Shown: positions 54,301-62,704 of the stretch, piece by piece
Layout: every line of letters starts with the position of its first letter
How positions within the stretch are numbered: position 1 is the stretch's first letter
From: Variovorax paradoxus
Lineage (GTDB): Bacteria > Pseudomonadota > Gammaproteobacteria > Burkholderiales > Burkholderiaceae_C
DNA length: 64,000 nucleotides
Direction: 5' to 3'
Assembly: GCF_018614915.1 (NCBI RefSeq)
Contig: NZ_JAGGNU010000007.1
Span: forward strand, 157,412 to 221,411
Translations under genes and position numbers: made by a program
Notes under the pieces: generated by a model
Database searches by the model: none
What the model was told of the DNA's origin: nothing
The model's input: the letters and a program-made list of their open reading frames with translations, nothing else

Positions 54301-55801
54301 CGTTTTGGTAAGGCGTGTAGTCCTCGGTCACGCCGCTGCGCGCCTGGTTGACGTAGCTGCCGCGTGCGCCGTTGTAGCGCTGGGTGCCTGGGTTGCAGGT
54401 CTGCACGGCGACGACCGGGCCCAGCAGATCCGCGTCCGTGAGCGCCATGACGGGGGTGGTCCACGCGCCGGCCAAGATGCGCCACACGCCGCCCGACTCA
54501 AGGCTGTAGCCGGCCATCGCCTCTTCGATTTGCTGGCGCGTCGTATCCCGGTCCTGGTCCGTGCGGAACATGCCATCGCAGGTGTAGAGGCGCGTGTCGT
54601 TGTCGCCCCAGGCCCCCTCGCCGTAGACGACCTGGTCACAGGCGTTGGCAGCCGCGATCAGCGCGTTCTCGTCGATCTGCTCCGGCAGCGCCAGGTAGCC
54701 GGCCTCGGATCGCAGGAAGTCGGCAAGGCAGATCGCCGGGTTGCGGCTGTAGTACGTGGTGCCAGTGCGAGGGTCGAAGACGCGCTTGCCGCGCACGCGC
54801 GCTGTGAAGGCCGGCAGCCCGCCCTGGAAGCGCTCGAGCAGCAGGTTGATCGTGATGACCAGGTAGGTGTAGCCGGTCAGCTTGTGGTTGTCGGTCCACA
54901 GGTCGGGCTTGGCGCCGCGGAGGATCGGATCCACGAAGTCGACGCCGCCGCGCGAGAGGTGCTTGCTGACGTGCACGGCGCTGCCGGGCCCGTCGACGCG
55001 GACGGTCACCTGTCCGGTCAGACCGACCTGCTCAGGGCCGGCCGCGACCAGGCAGAAGCCGACGTTGTGAATGTGCTGCGGGACCGTCAGCCGGTTGCCA
55101 AGGGCAAGCGCGCCGGAACCCGTGATGTCCGTGCCCGCGCTGTCGGTGATCTTGATCAGCTGCGGGCTGTAGTACTGGCCGTCCGCACTGGTGTCGATAA
55201 CCGCCGCATACACCGGCTGGATCTCGCCTGTGAGCGCGCTCTGCCACGAGAAGTCCTGGACCGTGTAGGAATAGGTGATGTCGCGCGCGATGCCGTACTC
55301 AAGTTGGTACGCGGGGTGCTGCGAAGTTCCGTAGGCGTTGAGCTGAAGGCTTTCGCCGTCGATTAGGACGTCGTCGATCGCCTCGCATTCGTGCGCCGCC
55401 AGGACCAGAACGATGTGCTTGAACTGATCCTTGTCGCCGCTGGTGACCACGGCCTTGACAGAGCCGCCGATCGGCGCCGGCTGGCCGTAGACGACAGTCC
55501 ACGCGTCGTCCCCCGCTACGATGGTCGTTGTCCGATCCCGCAGGTTGGCCACGTCCTCCTGGAACTTGCGCTCAGCGGACCTGCGCGCCTGCTTCTTGGC
55601 CTGCATCGAGCCATAGACGCTCGACACAACCGAGGCCACCGTGACGATCGCGCTGATGACGGCCCCGTAGGAGATCGCGGCGCCGGCGGCGGTCGTGAAT
55701 GCCGTCGAGGCCAGGAACGTGCTGATCGGCTCCGCGCTGGCGCCAACGCACAGCGTGGCCAGGGCAACGAAGACGAGCGCGCCGCGAATCAAACGCGCCA
55801 T
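51344..55801 (-). CDS. Tail tip attachment / host specificity protein J
   Basis: Large central tail-tip protein of 1485 aa. The first 60 residues contain two hydrophobic segments (LVFVALATLCVGASA; TTAAGAAISYGAVISAIVTV), as in other TipJ-type proteins. It is followed by VVYGQPAPIGGSVKAVVTSG, the baseplate-hub-like part (PF13550-like) to about 600, fibronectin-like domains at about 640-900, a coiled-coil segment (residues 905-960) and a C-terminal part with putative receptor-binding loops. It decides host adsorption together with the fibre. It overlaps the preceding gene by 13 bp. Confidence 0.9.
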   Translation of the reverse strand: MARLIRGALVFVALATLCVGASAEPISTFLASTAFTTAAGAAISYGAVISAIVTVASVVSSVYGSMQAKKQARRSAERKFQEDVANLRDRTTTIVAGDDAWTVVYGQPAPIGGSVKAVVTSGDKDQFKHIVLVLAAHECEAIDDVLIDGESLQLNAYGTSQHPAYQLEYGIARDITYSYTVQDFSWQSALTGEIQPVYAAVIDTSADGQYYSPQLIKITDSAGTDITGSGALALGNRLTVPQHIHNVGFCLVAAGPEQVGLTGQVTVRVDGPGSAVHVSKHLSRGGVDFVDPILRGAKPDLWTDNHKLTGYTYLVITINLLLERFQGGLPAFTARVRGKRVFDPRTGTTYYSRNPAICLADFLRSEAGYLALPEQIDENALIAAANACDQVVYGEGAWGDNDTRLYTCDGMFRTDQDRDTTRQQIEEAMAGYSLESGGVWRILAGAWTTPVMALTDADLLGPVVAVQTCNPGTQRYNGARGSYVNQARSGVTEDYTPYQNAVFRAADAKDKFLDLALTFTGSHARTHQIARTLVEQSRGGFILQINPKMSAWHLQPGDRITLSSGIYGFTNKYFRIQEWTYSTTSPLSFQIIEDEPSFYDLADAAVADPAPNTNLPSPFLRPEPPLDLDVVSGASQVVVQGGSVVVRAHVTWSQSPSPAVRMGGYVRVQWRTVSPVSDWVTTDLPGDAVETYLLGLNVNSEYQVRVRFTTPYVSSDWSMKSHTLRGVSEIPGDVDGLSVTLEATGAIARWSAPVGMEQLDWGGTQIRVGDTWETAVDRFAGKALIANIGWLPSGTVKIWAAHFNAQGAPGVPISTTIDIEAPGQPIVSGEAWSQQVELSWQDCHTSQPISTYLIKVGATLEEAVEIGRTPALNFVKTETAGTRIYWVIAYDAGGNAGAAGYDEVQALPSIELALEELQEDLDEQIADLLNVNSGISERLLDESIARGTAITHVENLVTDGDEQLAERIDIVSARAVGYVRGNLVRNGGFEFDLEDWTTSVEGWEIVEDDWGTSARLIEGIPSTGWIASPKFPAKPGTWFAVSGDSKFLSAGSSGFAIEFFHANGATLGTTSNLLEASHDFLNEQARRNELAVEVQAPAGTASGAAVWLWTGHDDNNEVGIRYIKAEQGRFPVTPYSSEASDRGTVAAVREEAAARADAVSAEASARLTLAARVNDAEASLAEEKVVRADQTGKLFARWGLKMTVDGKVSGIILNNDGSESNATFLVDRFAIATQGPTGVTKYPFVVGSVAGAATVGIDGNLVVDGSIQARALFVDRLSAITARLGYVTAGQIDISGDGVGGWGFVRSYGKWRDESWGWVLARHTNGSTLIDFNLNGCGIVMHHDAGVSANFHMWGPGFDLSNNGLIINQIDVIDTLSVRGNAITVPTAAASPGSSAGIWHQVPAIPNRWDSVPTFITATSIMPAASIGILQIKINEALYWQGGALQGATVTGSVKVDLPPGNYWITAVNTVGGNSTSIFALSTRR

Positions 55802-56205
55802 GCCGCGACTCCTTGGGTGAGGGGTAGGAACTCGAGGTGCTCGTTGCCCGGGCAGACGATGTGGGAGCCGGTACAGATGCCGAAGCTGTAGCCCGACACG
55901 CGCCCGATCTTTCCGCCGCTGAGCGCCAGGACCACGTCACCGCGTTGGGCCATCAGCCCGGGCAGGAAAGGGCCAAGGCGCTGGGTGGCGGCCTGGATGA
56001 ACCCGCCGGCGCGGCGCACGATGCGCAGCGAGGCAAGCAGGTGCTTGCGGCCGAGCGGTGAGGACTCCACGCGCAGGTCGGCAAGCGGGTCCTGTCCCGT
56101 CTTCTCCAGCACCCAGTCGGCCGCGATGTGCACGCAGTCGTGGCGGAAGTATTCGAAGGCCTCGCCGCGGCGCGCGGCGATGAAGGCGTCGAGATCTGCT
56201 TTCAT
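55789..56205 (-). CDS. NlpC/P60-like tail protein (DUF6950 type)
   Basis: Protein of 138 aa from ATG 56205 (MKADLDAFIAARRGEAFEY). The catalytic Cys lies in FRHDCVHIAADWVLE, and the His candidates are in GRKHLLASL or GSHIVCPG; RGDVVLALSGGKIGR follows. It fits the NlpC/P60-like proteins placed before J in siphoviruses (lambda K-type position), which may help open peptidoglycan during DNA entry. An earlier in-frame ATG exists but would overlap the previous gene by 61 bp. Confidence 0.8.
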   Translation of the reverse strand: MKADLDAFIAARRGEAFEYFRHDCVHIAADWVLEKTGQDPLADLRVESSPLGRKHLLASLRIVRRAGGFIQAATQRLGPFLPGLMAQRGDVVLALSGGKIGRVSGYSFGICTGSHIVCPGNEHLEFLPLTQGVAAWRV

Positions 56206-56819
56206 CGTGCCCTCAGCTGCGCCATGTACTGCAGGTTCGCCTGCAGCCACTTCGTGACCCACACCGCCGGGTTGCCGATGATCGAGGTCAGGTACTCGAA
56301 GCCGCGCTCGGTCGGGTAGCGCGCGGCGTGCTGAGCGTGATTCATGCGCAGACCCGCGGGGTTGGCGCGCATGTCATAGGACGCCGTGCGGCAGTCCATC
56401 TGGATCGAAGCGTTGGTGCCCTCTCGCTGGATCTTCAACTGGTCCATGACGCCGGCGAAGCGCAGCACGGGCGAACCGCTGATTTGCAGCGTCTGGGCGT
56501 TCAGCAGGGCCACCCACACCCGCGCCGGGCGGTCCTGGTAGTCGGCCGGGTCGCCCAGAGCAAGCGCCCGGGTGCCGATGTCCACGGCCGACAGGCTCAG
56601 GGTGATCTTCTCCGCGCCGCCGTCCTCGCTCTCGTGCAGCTCGCTGATTGAACCCAGGTTCCCCGTACCCTGCCAGGTCTGACCCATCACGTCGATGTTC
56701 AGCGGCCAGTTCGTGTAGCGAACTGTGCCGGGCCGGAGTTGAAGCTCGACCAGCGCAAGCTGGCCGTAGGCATCGGCGCCTGCGGCGGCTTGGAAGCCAG
56801 AGTTTGTGGGGAGGGACAT
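56202..56819 (-). CDS. Phage tail protein (baseplate/hub component)
   Basis: Protein of 205 aa, beta-rich: LALVELQLRPGTVRYTNWPL, MGQTWQGTGNLGSISELHES, EKITLSLSAVDIGTRALALG, and VLRFAGVMDQLKIQREG. Pattern and position between the distal tail gene and the NlpC-like gene match the DUF2163/DUF1833-like tail proteins that bridge the tail tube to J. The start overlaps nothing upstream; a 72-bp gap with a hairpin precedes it. Confidence 0.78.
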   Translation of the reverse strand: MSLPTNSGFQAAAGADAYGQLALVELQLRPGTVRYTNWPLNIDVMGQTWQGTGNLGSISELHESEDGGAEKITLSLSAVDIGTRALALGDPADYQDRPARVWVALLNAQTLQISGSPVLRFAGVMDQLKIQREGTNASIQMDCRTASYDMRANPAGLRMNHAQHAARYPTERGFEYLTSIIGNPAVWVTKWLQANLQYMAQLRAR

Positions 56820-56864
56820 GTCCAGGTCTGCGGTTCGGGTCCGCGGATACTGGAAGTCGACGGC

Positions 56865-56881
56865 GGGGGAGGAAATCCCCC
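56865..56881 (-). other. GC hairpin in phage intergenic gap
   Basis: Stem GGGGGA/TCCCCC with a TTTCC loop on the minus strand, in the 72-bp gap between two tail genes. No U-run follows, so a role as attenuator, processing site or RNA stabiliser is possible. Confidence 0.45.
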
Positions 56882-56891
56882 ACCATATGGC

Positions 56892-57515
56892 TCAGAACCA
56901 GTGCTCCATGAGCTCGAGGCTGAATCCGCCCTGCACTGCGCCCTCGCTGGCCCAGCTGCCGGATTGCTCGTTGCGGCGCATCAAGCAGGTTGGCTTGTCC
57001 CACGCCACCGCGCTGCCGGAACCGACCGCGACGCGCAGAGTGGGCTCGAAGGTGACGGTGATGATCCCGTTGCCGTCGACCACGGCGTCCTGCTGCACGT
57101 GCAGCAGCTGACGGTTGGAGCCGCCCTGGTTGACGCCGATCCAGTCGCCGAGGCGCAGCGTCTTCCCGGCCTGGCCGGAGCCGGCGTAGATCTGCAGCGT
57201 CGAAGATCCGGCGGCCGCGCCGACTGCCGCCGTCAGGCCGCCCCGCACTGTGCCGCGCGGCGCTGGGTTCAGGAGATCGGACACGGCAAGGAAGTTGACG
57301 CGGCCCTTCAGCGAAAGCACGAGCGCGCGCCAGGCGGCCGCCTGGTCAAGGTCCAGCATCTCGTTAGACAGCAGGCTGCAGGTCCAGCGCGGCGGGCCAT
57401 TCACGACAACCTGCGAGGCGCCGGCGTCGCCACCGGAGAACTCGAGGTCGAAGTTCTGGTGACCGAACTGCTGCCGCTTGAACAGGATGCCGGTGGGCAG
57501 GGAGATGATCGTCAT
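56892..57515 (-). CDS. Distal tail protein
   Basis: Protein of 207 aa directly after the tape measure, the position of Dit-type proteins. Sequence: ISLPTGILFKRQQFGHQNFD, WTCSLLSNEMLDLDQAAAWR, ALVLSLKGRVNFLAVSDLLN, followed by a beta domain with SSTLQIYAGSGQAGKTLRLG. It overlaps the tape-measure stop by 4 bp. Confidence 0.8.
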   Translation of the reverse strand: MTIISLPTGILFKRQQFGHQNFDLEFSGGDAGASQVVVNGPPRWTCSLLSNEMLDLDQAAAWRALVLSLKGRVNFLAVSDLLNPAPRGTVRGGLTAAVGAAAGSSTLQIYAGSGQAGKTLRLGDWIGVNQGGSNRQLLHVQQDAVVDGNGIITVTFEPTLRVAVGSGSAVAWDKPTCLMRRNEQSGSWASEGAVQGGFSLELMEHWF

Positions 57516-60500
57516 GCTGGCAGCACCTTGATGCGCTTCAGTTGTTCGGTGTATTGCTTCTGCTTCTCGTCTACGACACGCGAGACGTCGGCGAGCACCG
57601 CAGCGCGGTCGCTGCGCGAGTCGATGTGAATGGTCGTGCTCGGGGAGAACACGATGGACTCGCCGCCGGTGGCGGAGACGCGCCCTGCCGGGTTGCTGGT
57701 CATCGCCGGCCCCGGGGTCAGGGGCACGAAGCCGCCCTCTGCGTACTGGTTCAGGCTGTTCAGGAAGCCCAGGCCCAGCTTGCTGGTGGACTCCTTGTTG
57801 ACCACGAACTCGCCGCCGTGCACCACGCCCTTCGGCTCATGCTTGCCACCGAAGCCCGTGAAGCCGCCGACATCGAACGGCGGCAGGAAGTTCGTCATGT
57901 TCGCGACGCCGGTGCCGTAGGCGCCGATCGCCGACGTGGCCGCCGCGCCAGTGCCGATGGTGGCCGTCGAGGTGATGCCGCCGACGCCGCCGCCGAACAG
58001 TCCGCCGAGGGCGCCGAGGCCGCTGACCATCGTTCCGACTGAGCTCGAGCCGCCGCCGCCGGCTGCGCCGCGCAAAGAGCTCATCAGGTCGCGCGCCAGG
58101 CCCTTGACGGCGTCCTTCACGAAGGCGTCGTAGAAGGCGTCCACCAGCGCGCCGGTGACGGTCTTCTGCAGCGTCTGCCCGAAGTTGGCCAACGCCGACG
58201 TGTCGCCGTTGAGGCCCGCGTTCAGGGCGTCCTTGATCGAGCCCTCCATCGTGCCGGCAAGGCGCTGAGCCGAGGCCTGCCACTGCTTTCCGTCGAAGCT
58301 GTCGCCGGCGGCCTGGGCGATCGCCGGCCGCGCGGCGCCGAGGGTCGCGTTCTTCGAGTCGATGTAGGCCTGCATGCGATCGCGCACGGCAGCCACTTCG
58401 GGGTTGGTGTCGGCGTCCTTGAAGACGCCCGACGCCGTCATCTCGCGCATGGTCGCTTGCGCGCTGATGAGCTTCTTCTCCTGCTCGCCCAGGATCCTCA
58501 GGATCTCGGCCTGGATGAACTGCTCGCGCTCGCTCAGATCCAGGCCGGAGCCCTTCAGCTGCAGCTTTGCCATCTCCTGGCGCATGCGCTCGTCCTCAAG
58601 CGCGCTCTCTTTCTCGGCGCCGCGGATGACGTCGGCCGCGGGCTTGAGCTTGTCGGTGAGGGCCTTATCGGACTCGGCCTTCTGGTCGGCAAGCAGCTTG
58701 GAGACCTTCTGCTCGGCGGCCAGGTACTTCTGCGTCTGCGCCTGGATCTCGTTGGCCAGCGCGTCGTCGGTGTCGCCCTTGCCTGCCTTCTTCTGCGCGG
58801 CCGACTTCTGCGCCAAGTCGGTGAGGCCCACCTTGATGGCGTTGCGCTCCGCTTCCGCCAGGTTGATGCGGATGGTTGCCTGCTCATTCTGCGACGCCAT
58901 CAGACGGTCCTGGTACGACTCGTAGTTCAGGATGCCGCGGTCGTAGCTCTGCTTGAGCGCATCTTCGCGCGCCTTCGCCTCGGTGTCGGTCTGCTCGACC
59001 AGCAGCTTGTTGCCAGCGGAGATGAGGTCAAGCCGCTTCTTCTCGTTCTTGTAGTCCTCGTCGGCCGCGCGCCGGGCCGCGCCGCCGCGGACCTTTTCGG
59101 GGATCGAGTAGGACTTCGTGCCAGTGCCGAGAGCGTTGCCCGGCATCACGGTCGGCTCGTTGGACGTCTTGTACTGGCGCTCGAGCGAGATCAGCTGGAT
59201 GTTCTTGTCGTGCGCGCCGAGCAGCTTGGCCTGTGCGTCGTCGTACGCACGCTTGGCCTTCGCGTAGTCGTTGCCTTCGGAGAGCATGAACGCAGGCTTG
59301 CCGGCCGCTCGGTCTGCGGCGATCTTGTCGCGCGCAGCGGCCGCGGTCTTCAGCTTCGACTCGGCGTCGTCGCGGGTGGCGCGCAGTGCGGCCATGCCGG
59401 CCGCCGGCGCCGTGCCGTCAGCGCGCGCCTTCTCGGCGATCAGCTCGCGGACCTTGCGGATCTGCTGGTCAAGGCTCGTGACGTAGGCGTTGCCCTGTTG
59501 GATCGCCGCGTTGGTGCCGCTCGGGTCCTTGAGCTTGTCGTAGAGCTGGCCGAGGACGTTGACGAACTCGGGCAGGATGAACAGCTTGCTCACCCAGCCG
59601 TAGACGGTGCCGAGCACCTCGGCGGCGCCAACCCCGATGTTGGCCAGCGCGCCGAAGCCCTTCACCAGGCCGTTCAGGCCCTGCTGGAAGCCGTCAGACG
59701 CGATGATCTGGTTGATGCCCTGCAGCGCCTGGCGGAAGTCGGACGAACCGCTGGAGCCGGCTTCGGCAAGAGCGTTGGTGAACGCGGCCTTGAGCCGGTC
59801 CATGTCGCCCTGCACCGAGTCCAGCAGCTTCTCGTTGGCTGTGGCGGTGAATCCGGACGCCTGCTCGAGCTTCGACTTGATGTCGGCGAGGGCTTCATCG
59901 GTGAGGCCCAGCAGCGCGCCCAGCGCCTTCTCGCCGCGGTTGTTCGTTAGCCGGTTGAGCACGAACGCCTGGCTCTTCGGGTCCAGCACCTCGAGGCTCT
60001 TGCGCAGCTCGGGGATGAAACGGTCGAAGAAGTCCTTGCGCGACTGGTCCAGCGGGTCCCACAGCGTGATGCCGAGGTCCTTGGCGATCCTCTTCGCGTC
60101 GCTGCCGTGCGGGTTGCCCAGCTCGCGGAACAGGTTGGCGGTCGCCGTACCGGCCGAGGATCCGGTGATGTTGCGCTTGGCCATCGCGACCAGGATGGTC
60201 GAGACTTCCTCGATCTTGAGCCCGTACTGCTGAGCGATGGTCGACGCCTGCTTCATCGACTCCGACATCTTGGCGACGCTGGTGTTGGAGATCGCGCCGG
60301 CCTTGGCCAGCACGTCGCCGACGCGCTCCATGTCGGACATCTGCAGGCCGAAGGCGTGCACCTGTCCGGTCAGGGTCTCGGTCGCGTCGGCCACGCCGAG
60401 CTCGCCCACGCGGGCGGTGTTCAGGACGGACGGCAGAGCGGCGAGCGCCTCCTGCGCGTTCAAGCCGGACTGGGCAAGCAGTCGGAGGCCCTTCGCCGCT

Positions 60501-61846
60501 TCGACGGGGTCGAAGCCGGCCTTGACGGCGATGTCGCCGGTCTGCAGGCGCATCGAGCGCTCGCTGACGCCGGCGCCCCCGCCCTCCTCCAGGGCGCGCA
60601 CGAACTTGATCTGGTACTCGAGGTCCTTGTAGGCCTTGATGGCTTCCTTTACCGCGGTGGCGGTGAAGAACGTGGCGGTCAGCGGGATCAGCGAGCCGTA
60701 GGTCAGGAAGAGCGCGTTGGCCGCGCCAGCCAAGCCGCGCACCGCGGAATGCATCTCGCGGCTGCTTCCGATCCCCCGGTCCATGCTGGTGTGCAGGGAG
60801 TCCTGCGAGCCCTTCAGCCGGTCAAGGTTGTGGGATGCGGCGACTGCGGCCGCGCCGTACTTCGCGACGGCGTCCGCCTCCGACATGCCCATCTGCATCG
60901 CCGAGGCGACGCGCGTGGCGCGCGTGAGCTGGCCGGCCTGGCTGGCAGCCGAGAAGGAAGCGTTCTTGCCGATCAGGGCGTTGCGCGCGGCGGCGGCGCG
61001 CTGCGCCTCTGCCTGCTCGGCCTTGATGTAGCTCAGCCGCATGCGGAAGGTGCGCGTGGCGTCGGCCTGCTCCTGGGCGGCCTGGCGGCGCAGCTCGCCC
61101 TGCTCGTTTTTGTAGAACGTCTGGCGGAACTTGAACGTGCGAGAGGCGTCGGCGGCCTCGGCGGCGGCCAACTTGCGCAGCTCCACCTCTTCGGCCTTGT
61201 AGAAGTTCTGGCGGAACTTGAACGTGCGCGAGGCGTCGGCCATCTCGGTCACCGCTGCCTTGCGCTTCTCCACCTCCTCCGCCTTGAGGTAGTTGCTCCG
61301 CATTGCGTACGTGAGCTTGGCGGAGTCGGCGTCCATCTTCAGGAGCTCGGCCCGACTCTTGGCCGCCTGCGAGATCTGCTGCTGGGTGAGGGCCCCGCTC
61401 TCGGCCATGAGCTTGCGCGCTTCGGCAAGCACCGAGTCGGCCGACTCGATCCCCTTGCCCCCGACGCTGGCGGACAGGCCGCTCGGAAGCACCAGGCGCG
61501 GCGCGGAGACGCGCACCTTGGCGCGGGAGACCTCTTCCTCCATGCTCTCGGCGAACTGCTTGCCGATCGCCTTCCCCGCCGACTTGGCCTTGACCGTCGC
61601 CTCTTTGCCGGCGCGTTCGACAGCGGACGTGACGCCAGTCACGAACTTCTGCATGTCGCTCGACGTCGACGCGGCAAGGGTCTTGAGAGTGGAGACCAGC
61701 CCACGGGTCTCCTTGTTGAGGCGTGACAGGCTGGCCTGGTCAAGCTGGTCGACCGCCACCTGCAGCTGCTTAAGCGCGTCGAGGGCGGGCTTCGCTGCAG
61801 ATTGCAGCGGCCCGCCGTCTAGCCCAATCTTGATGTCGTCTGCCAT
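57512..61846 (-). CDS. Tail length tape measure protein
   Basis: Protein of 1444 aa. Central TP901-type domain at about 400-560 (AVKAGFDPVEAAKGLRLLAQ, GLNAQEALAALPSVLNTARV). Before it lie an N-terminal helical part (MADDIKIGLDGGPLQSAAKP) with four 29-residue repeats at about 174-285, a long coiled-coil stretch at about 900-1200, and a Gly-rich membrane-active-looking segment near 1310-1350 (SGLGALGGLFGGGVGGITST). The last 100 residues end in ERVK-free basic helix (QLKRIKVLPA). Its length should give a tail of roughly 200 nm by the usual 1.5 Angstrom per residue rule. Confidence 0.93.
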   Translation of the reverse strand: MADDIKIGLDGGPLQSAAKPALDALKQLQVAVDQLDQASLSRLNKETRGLVSTLKTLAASTSSDMQKFVTGVTSAVERAGKEATVKAKSAGKAIGKQFAESMEEEVSRAKVRVSAPRLVLPSGLSASVGGKGIESADSVLAEARKLMAESGALTQQQISQAAKSRAELLKMDADSAKLTYAMRSNYLKAEEVEKRKAAVTEMADASRTFKFRQNFYKAEEVELRKLAAAEAADASRTFKFRQTFYKNEQGELRRQAAQEQADATRTFRMRLSYIKAEQAEAQRAAAARNALIGKNASFSAASQAGQLTRATRVASAMQMGMSEADAVAKYGAAAVAASHNLDRLKGSQDSLHTSMDRGIGSSREMHSAVRGLAGAANALFLTYGSLIPLTATFFTATAVKEAIKAYKDLEYQIKFVRALEEGGGAGVSERSMRLQTGDIAVKAGFDPVEAAKGLRLLAQSGLNAQEALAALPSVLNTARVGELGVADATETLTGQVHAFGLQMSDMERVGDVLAKAGAISNTSVAKMSESMKQASTIAQQYGLKIEEVSTILVAMAKRNITGSSAGTATANLFRELGNPHGSDAKRIAKDLGITLWDPLDQSRKDFFDRFIPELRKSLEVLDPKSQAFVLNRLTNNRGEKALGALLGLTDEALADIKSKLEQASGFTATANEKLLDSVQGDMDRLKAAFTNALAEAGSSGSSDFRQALQGINQIIASDGFQQGLNGLVKGFGALANIGVGAAEVLGTVYGWVSKLFILPEFVNVLGQLYDKLKDPSGTNAAIQQGNAYVTSLDQQIRKVRELIAEKARADGTAPAAGMAALRATRDDAESKLKTAAAARDKIAADRAAGKPAFMLSEGNDYAKAKRAYDDAQAKLLGAHDKNIQLISLERQYKTSNEPTVMPGNALGTGTKSYSIPEKVRGGAARRAADEDYKNEKKRLDLISAGNKLLVEQTDTEAKAREDALKQSYDRGILNYESYQDRLMASQNEQATIRINLAEAERNAIKVGLTDLAQKSAAQKKAGKGDTDDALANEIQAQTQKYLAAEQKVSKLLADQKAESDKALTDKLKPAADVIRGAEKESALEDERMRQEMAKLQLKGSGLDLSEREQFIQAEILRILGEQEKKLISAQATMREMTASGVFKDADTNPEVAAVRDRMQAYIDSKNATLGAARPAIAQAAGDSFDGKQWQASAQRLAGTMEGSIKDALNAGLNGDTSALANFGQTLQKTVTGALVDAFYDAFVKDAVKGLARDLMSSLRGAAGGGGSSSVGTMVSGLGALGGLFGGGVGGITSTATIGTGAAATSAIGAYGTGVANMTNFLPPFDVGGFTGFGGKHEPKGVVHGGEFVVNKESTSKLGLGFLNSLNQYAEGGFVPLTPGPAMTSNPAGRVSATGGESIVFSPSTTIHIDSRSDRAAVLADVSRVVDEKQKQYTEQLKRIKVLPA
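61000..61325 (-). repeat. Four 29-residue repeats in the tape measure gene
   Basis: Units read MRSNYLKAEEVEKRKAAVTE, FKFRQNFYKAEEVELRKLAA, FKFRQTFYKNEQGELRRQAA and FRMRLSYIKAEQAEAQRAAA. DNA of units 2 and 3 is nearly identical over GGCGGAACTTGAACGTGCG (61131 and 61212 on the plus strand). Such expansions change tail length directly. Confidence 0.8.
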
Positions 61847-61855
61847 GGCCTCGGG

Positions 61856-62233
61856 TCAGCTCTTCTTGTTGTTCTTGCTGCCCTTGTTGGGCGAGCTGCT
61901 CGAGGGGTTCTTGTCGGCCCAATGGCCGAGGTACACCTGATCAAGCAGTTGAATCAGGCGTAGATACTCGGACCGCTCTTGCCGGGAAGCAATCCCCTGG
62001 AACGACACGAAGGCCCAGATCTCCGCGATGGAGATCGGGTTGGGCGCCGCGGCGCCGAAGGTGCGCGACGCGTGGAGCGCGTAGAAGGCGTCCGCGAACG
62101 GGACGTCTGTGATTCGGAGCTTGGGCCGGCTGAGGAGCGCCAGCGGCTTCACACCAGTCCTGCGGGCGCGATCCTCAAGCGCCTTGACGTGGCCCCCCCA
62201 TTTCAACTGCCACGTCAGGTGTGCGCTCAGTCG
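61856..62233 (-). CDS. Tail assembly chaperone extension (T part of G-T), made by -1 frameshift
   Basis: This frame has no ATG; the first possible start is TTG 62206, without a ribosome binding site. It is open through the end of the upstream G gene and lies in the -1 frame relative to it. Ribosomes that slip at G GGA AAC (62233-62239) continue as KRLSAHLTWQLKWGGHVK and add 125 residues, giving a fusion of about 255 aa. In lambda the G and G-T proteins act together on the tape measure; this gene sits directly before it. The C-terminus is Ser/Asn/Lys-rich (SSSSPNKGSKNNKKS). Confidence 0.88.
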   Translation of the reverse strand, partial: RLSAHLTWQLKWGGHVKALEDRARRTGVKPLALLSRPKLRITDVPFADAFYALHASRTFGAAAPNPISIAEIWAFVSFQGIASRQERSEYLRLIQLLDQVYLGHWADKNPSSSSPNKGSKNNKKS

Positions 62234-62622
62234 TTTCCCAGTTCCCGCTCGGCCTTGGCCTTAAAGGCGCCGAAGTTCTCCGAGAAGGCGGAGACCTTCT
62301 TGCGGAAGTCCTTGACGGCAAGCAGCTTGCGCGCGTTCTCGGTCGAGTACGGCAGCGACTCGCCCTGGAACGAGAGGCCTTCCCAGCCGACCAGGATGGT
62401 GGTGGCCATGGCGTCGATGAACACGGCCTCAGCCGCCTTCTCGTCTTCCTTCGTGGTGCCGGCCAGGTCGATGCCTGAGGCCTCGAGCTTCTTGCGCAGA
62501 ATCTGCAGGTAGTTCTCGTTGCCACCGCGCGCGACCAGCACCTTGGCGGTCTTGCTCAGCGGGAACCAGGCGCCCTCGATTTCCTTCTTCTCGTCGGTGG
62601 CGAAGTTGTCAAAAATGTCCAT
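62227..62622 (-). CDS. Tail assembly chaperone, G part
   Basis: Protein of 131 aa from ATG 62622 (MDIFDNFATDEKKEIEGAWF). Central KVLVARGGNENYLQILRKKL and ATTILVGWEGLSFQGESLPY match siphovirus tail assembly chaperones that follow the tail-tube gene (DUF4035/PF-type position). The translation signal is A-rich (AAAAAGAAAAACAAA) with no strong Shine-Dalgarno. It ends with a slippery sequence and TGA 4 codons later. Confidence 0.88.
   Translation of the reverse strand: MDIFDNFATDEKKEIEGAWFPLSKTAKVLVARGGNENYLQILRKKLEASGIDLAGTTKEDEKAAEAVFIDAMATTILVGWEGLSFQGESLPYSTENARKLLAVKDFRKKVSAFSENFGAFKAKAERELGND
62233..62239 (-). other. Programmed -1 frameshift site GGGAAAC
   Basis: On the minus strand the codons CTG GGA AAC GAC TGA contain G GGA AAC, an X XXY YYZ heptamer in the zero frame. 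The -1 frame stays open from here to 61856. Lambda uses G GGA AAG at the same place in its G-T gene. Confidence 0.9.
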
Positions 62623-62672
62623 TTTGTTTTTCTTTTTGCGGGAGGAGAAAGCCCAGAAGGCTTGCGGTCCTT

Positions 62673-62694
62673 GGGGCAGCTCGAAGGCTGCCCC
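62673..62694 (-). other. Hairpin between tail tube and chaperone genes
   Basis: Perfect 8-bp stem GGGGCAGC/GCTGCCCC with a CTTCGA loop, 11 nt after the tail-tube stop. There is no T-run, so it is more likely a partial terminator or an mRNA stability element that keeps tail-tube mRNA abundant. Confidence 0.55.
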
Positions 62695-62704
62695 GGAGGA
62701 TTTC

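Noticed and set aside
60107..61726. 539-codon plus-strand frame opposite the tape measure
   Set aside because: Antisense of a long helical gene; composition is not protein-like and it lies on the wrong strand for the phage operon.
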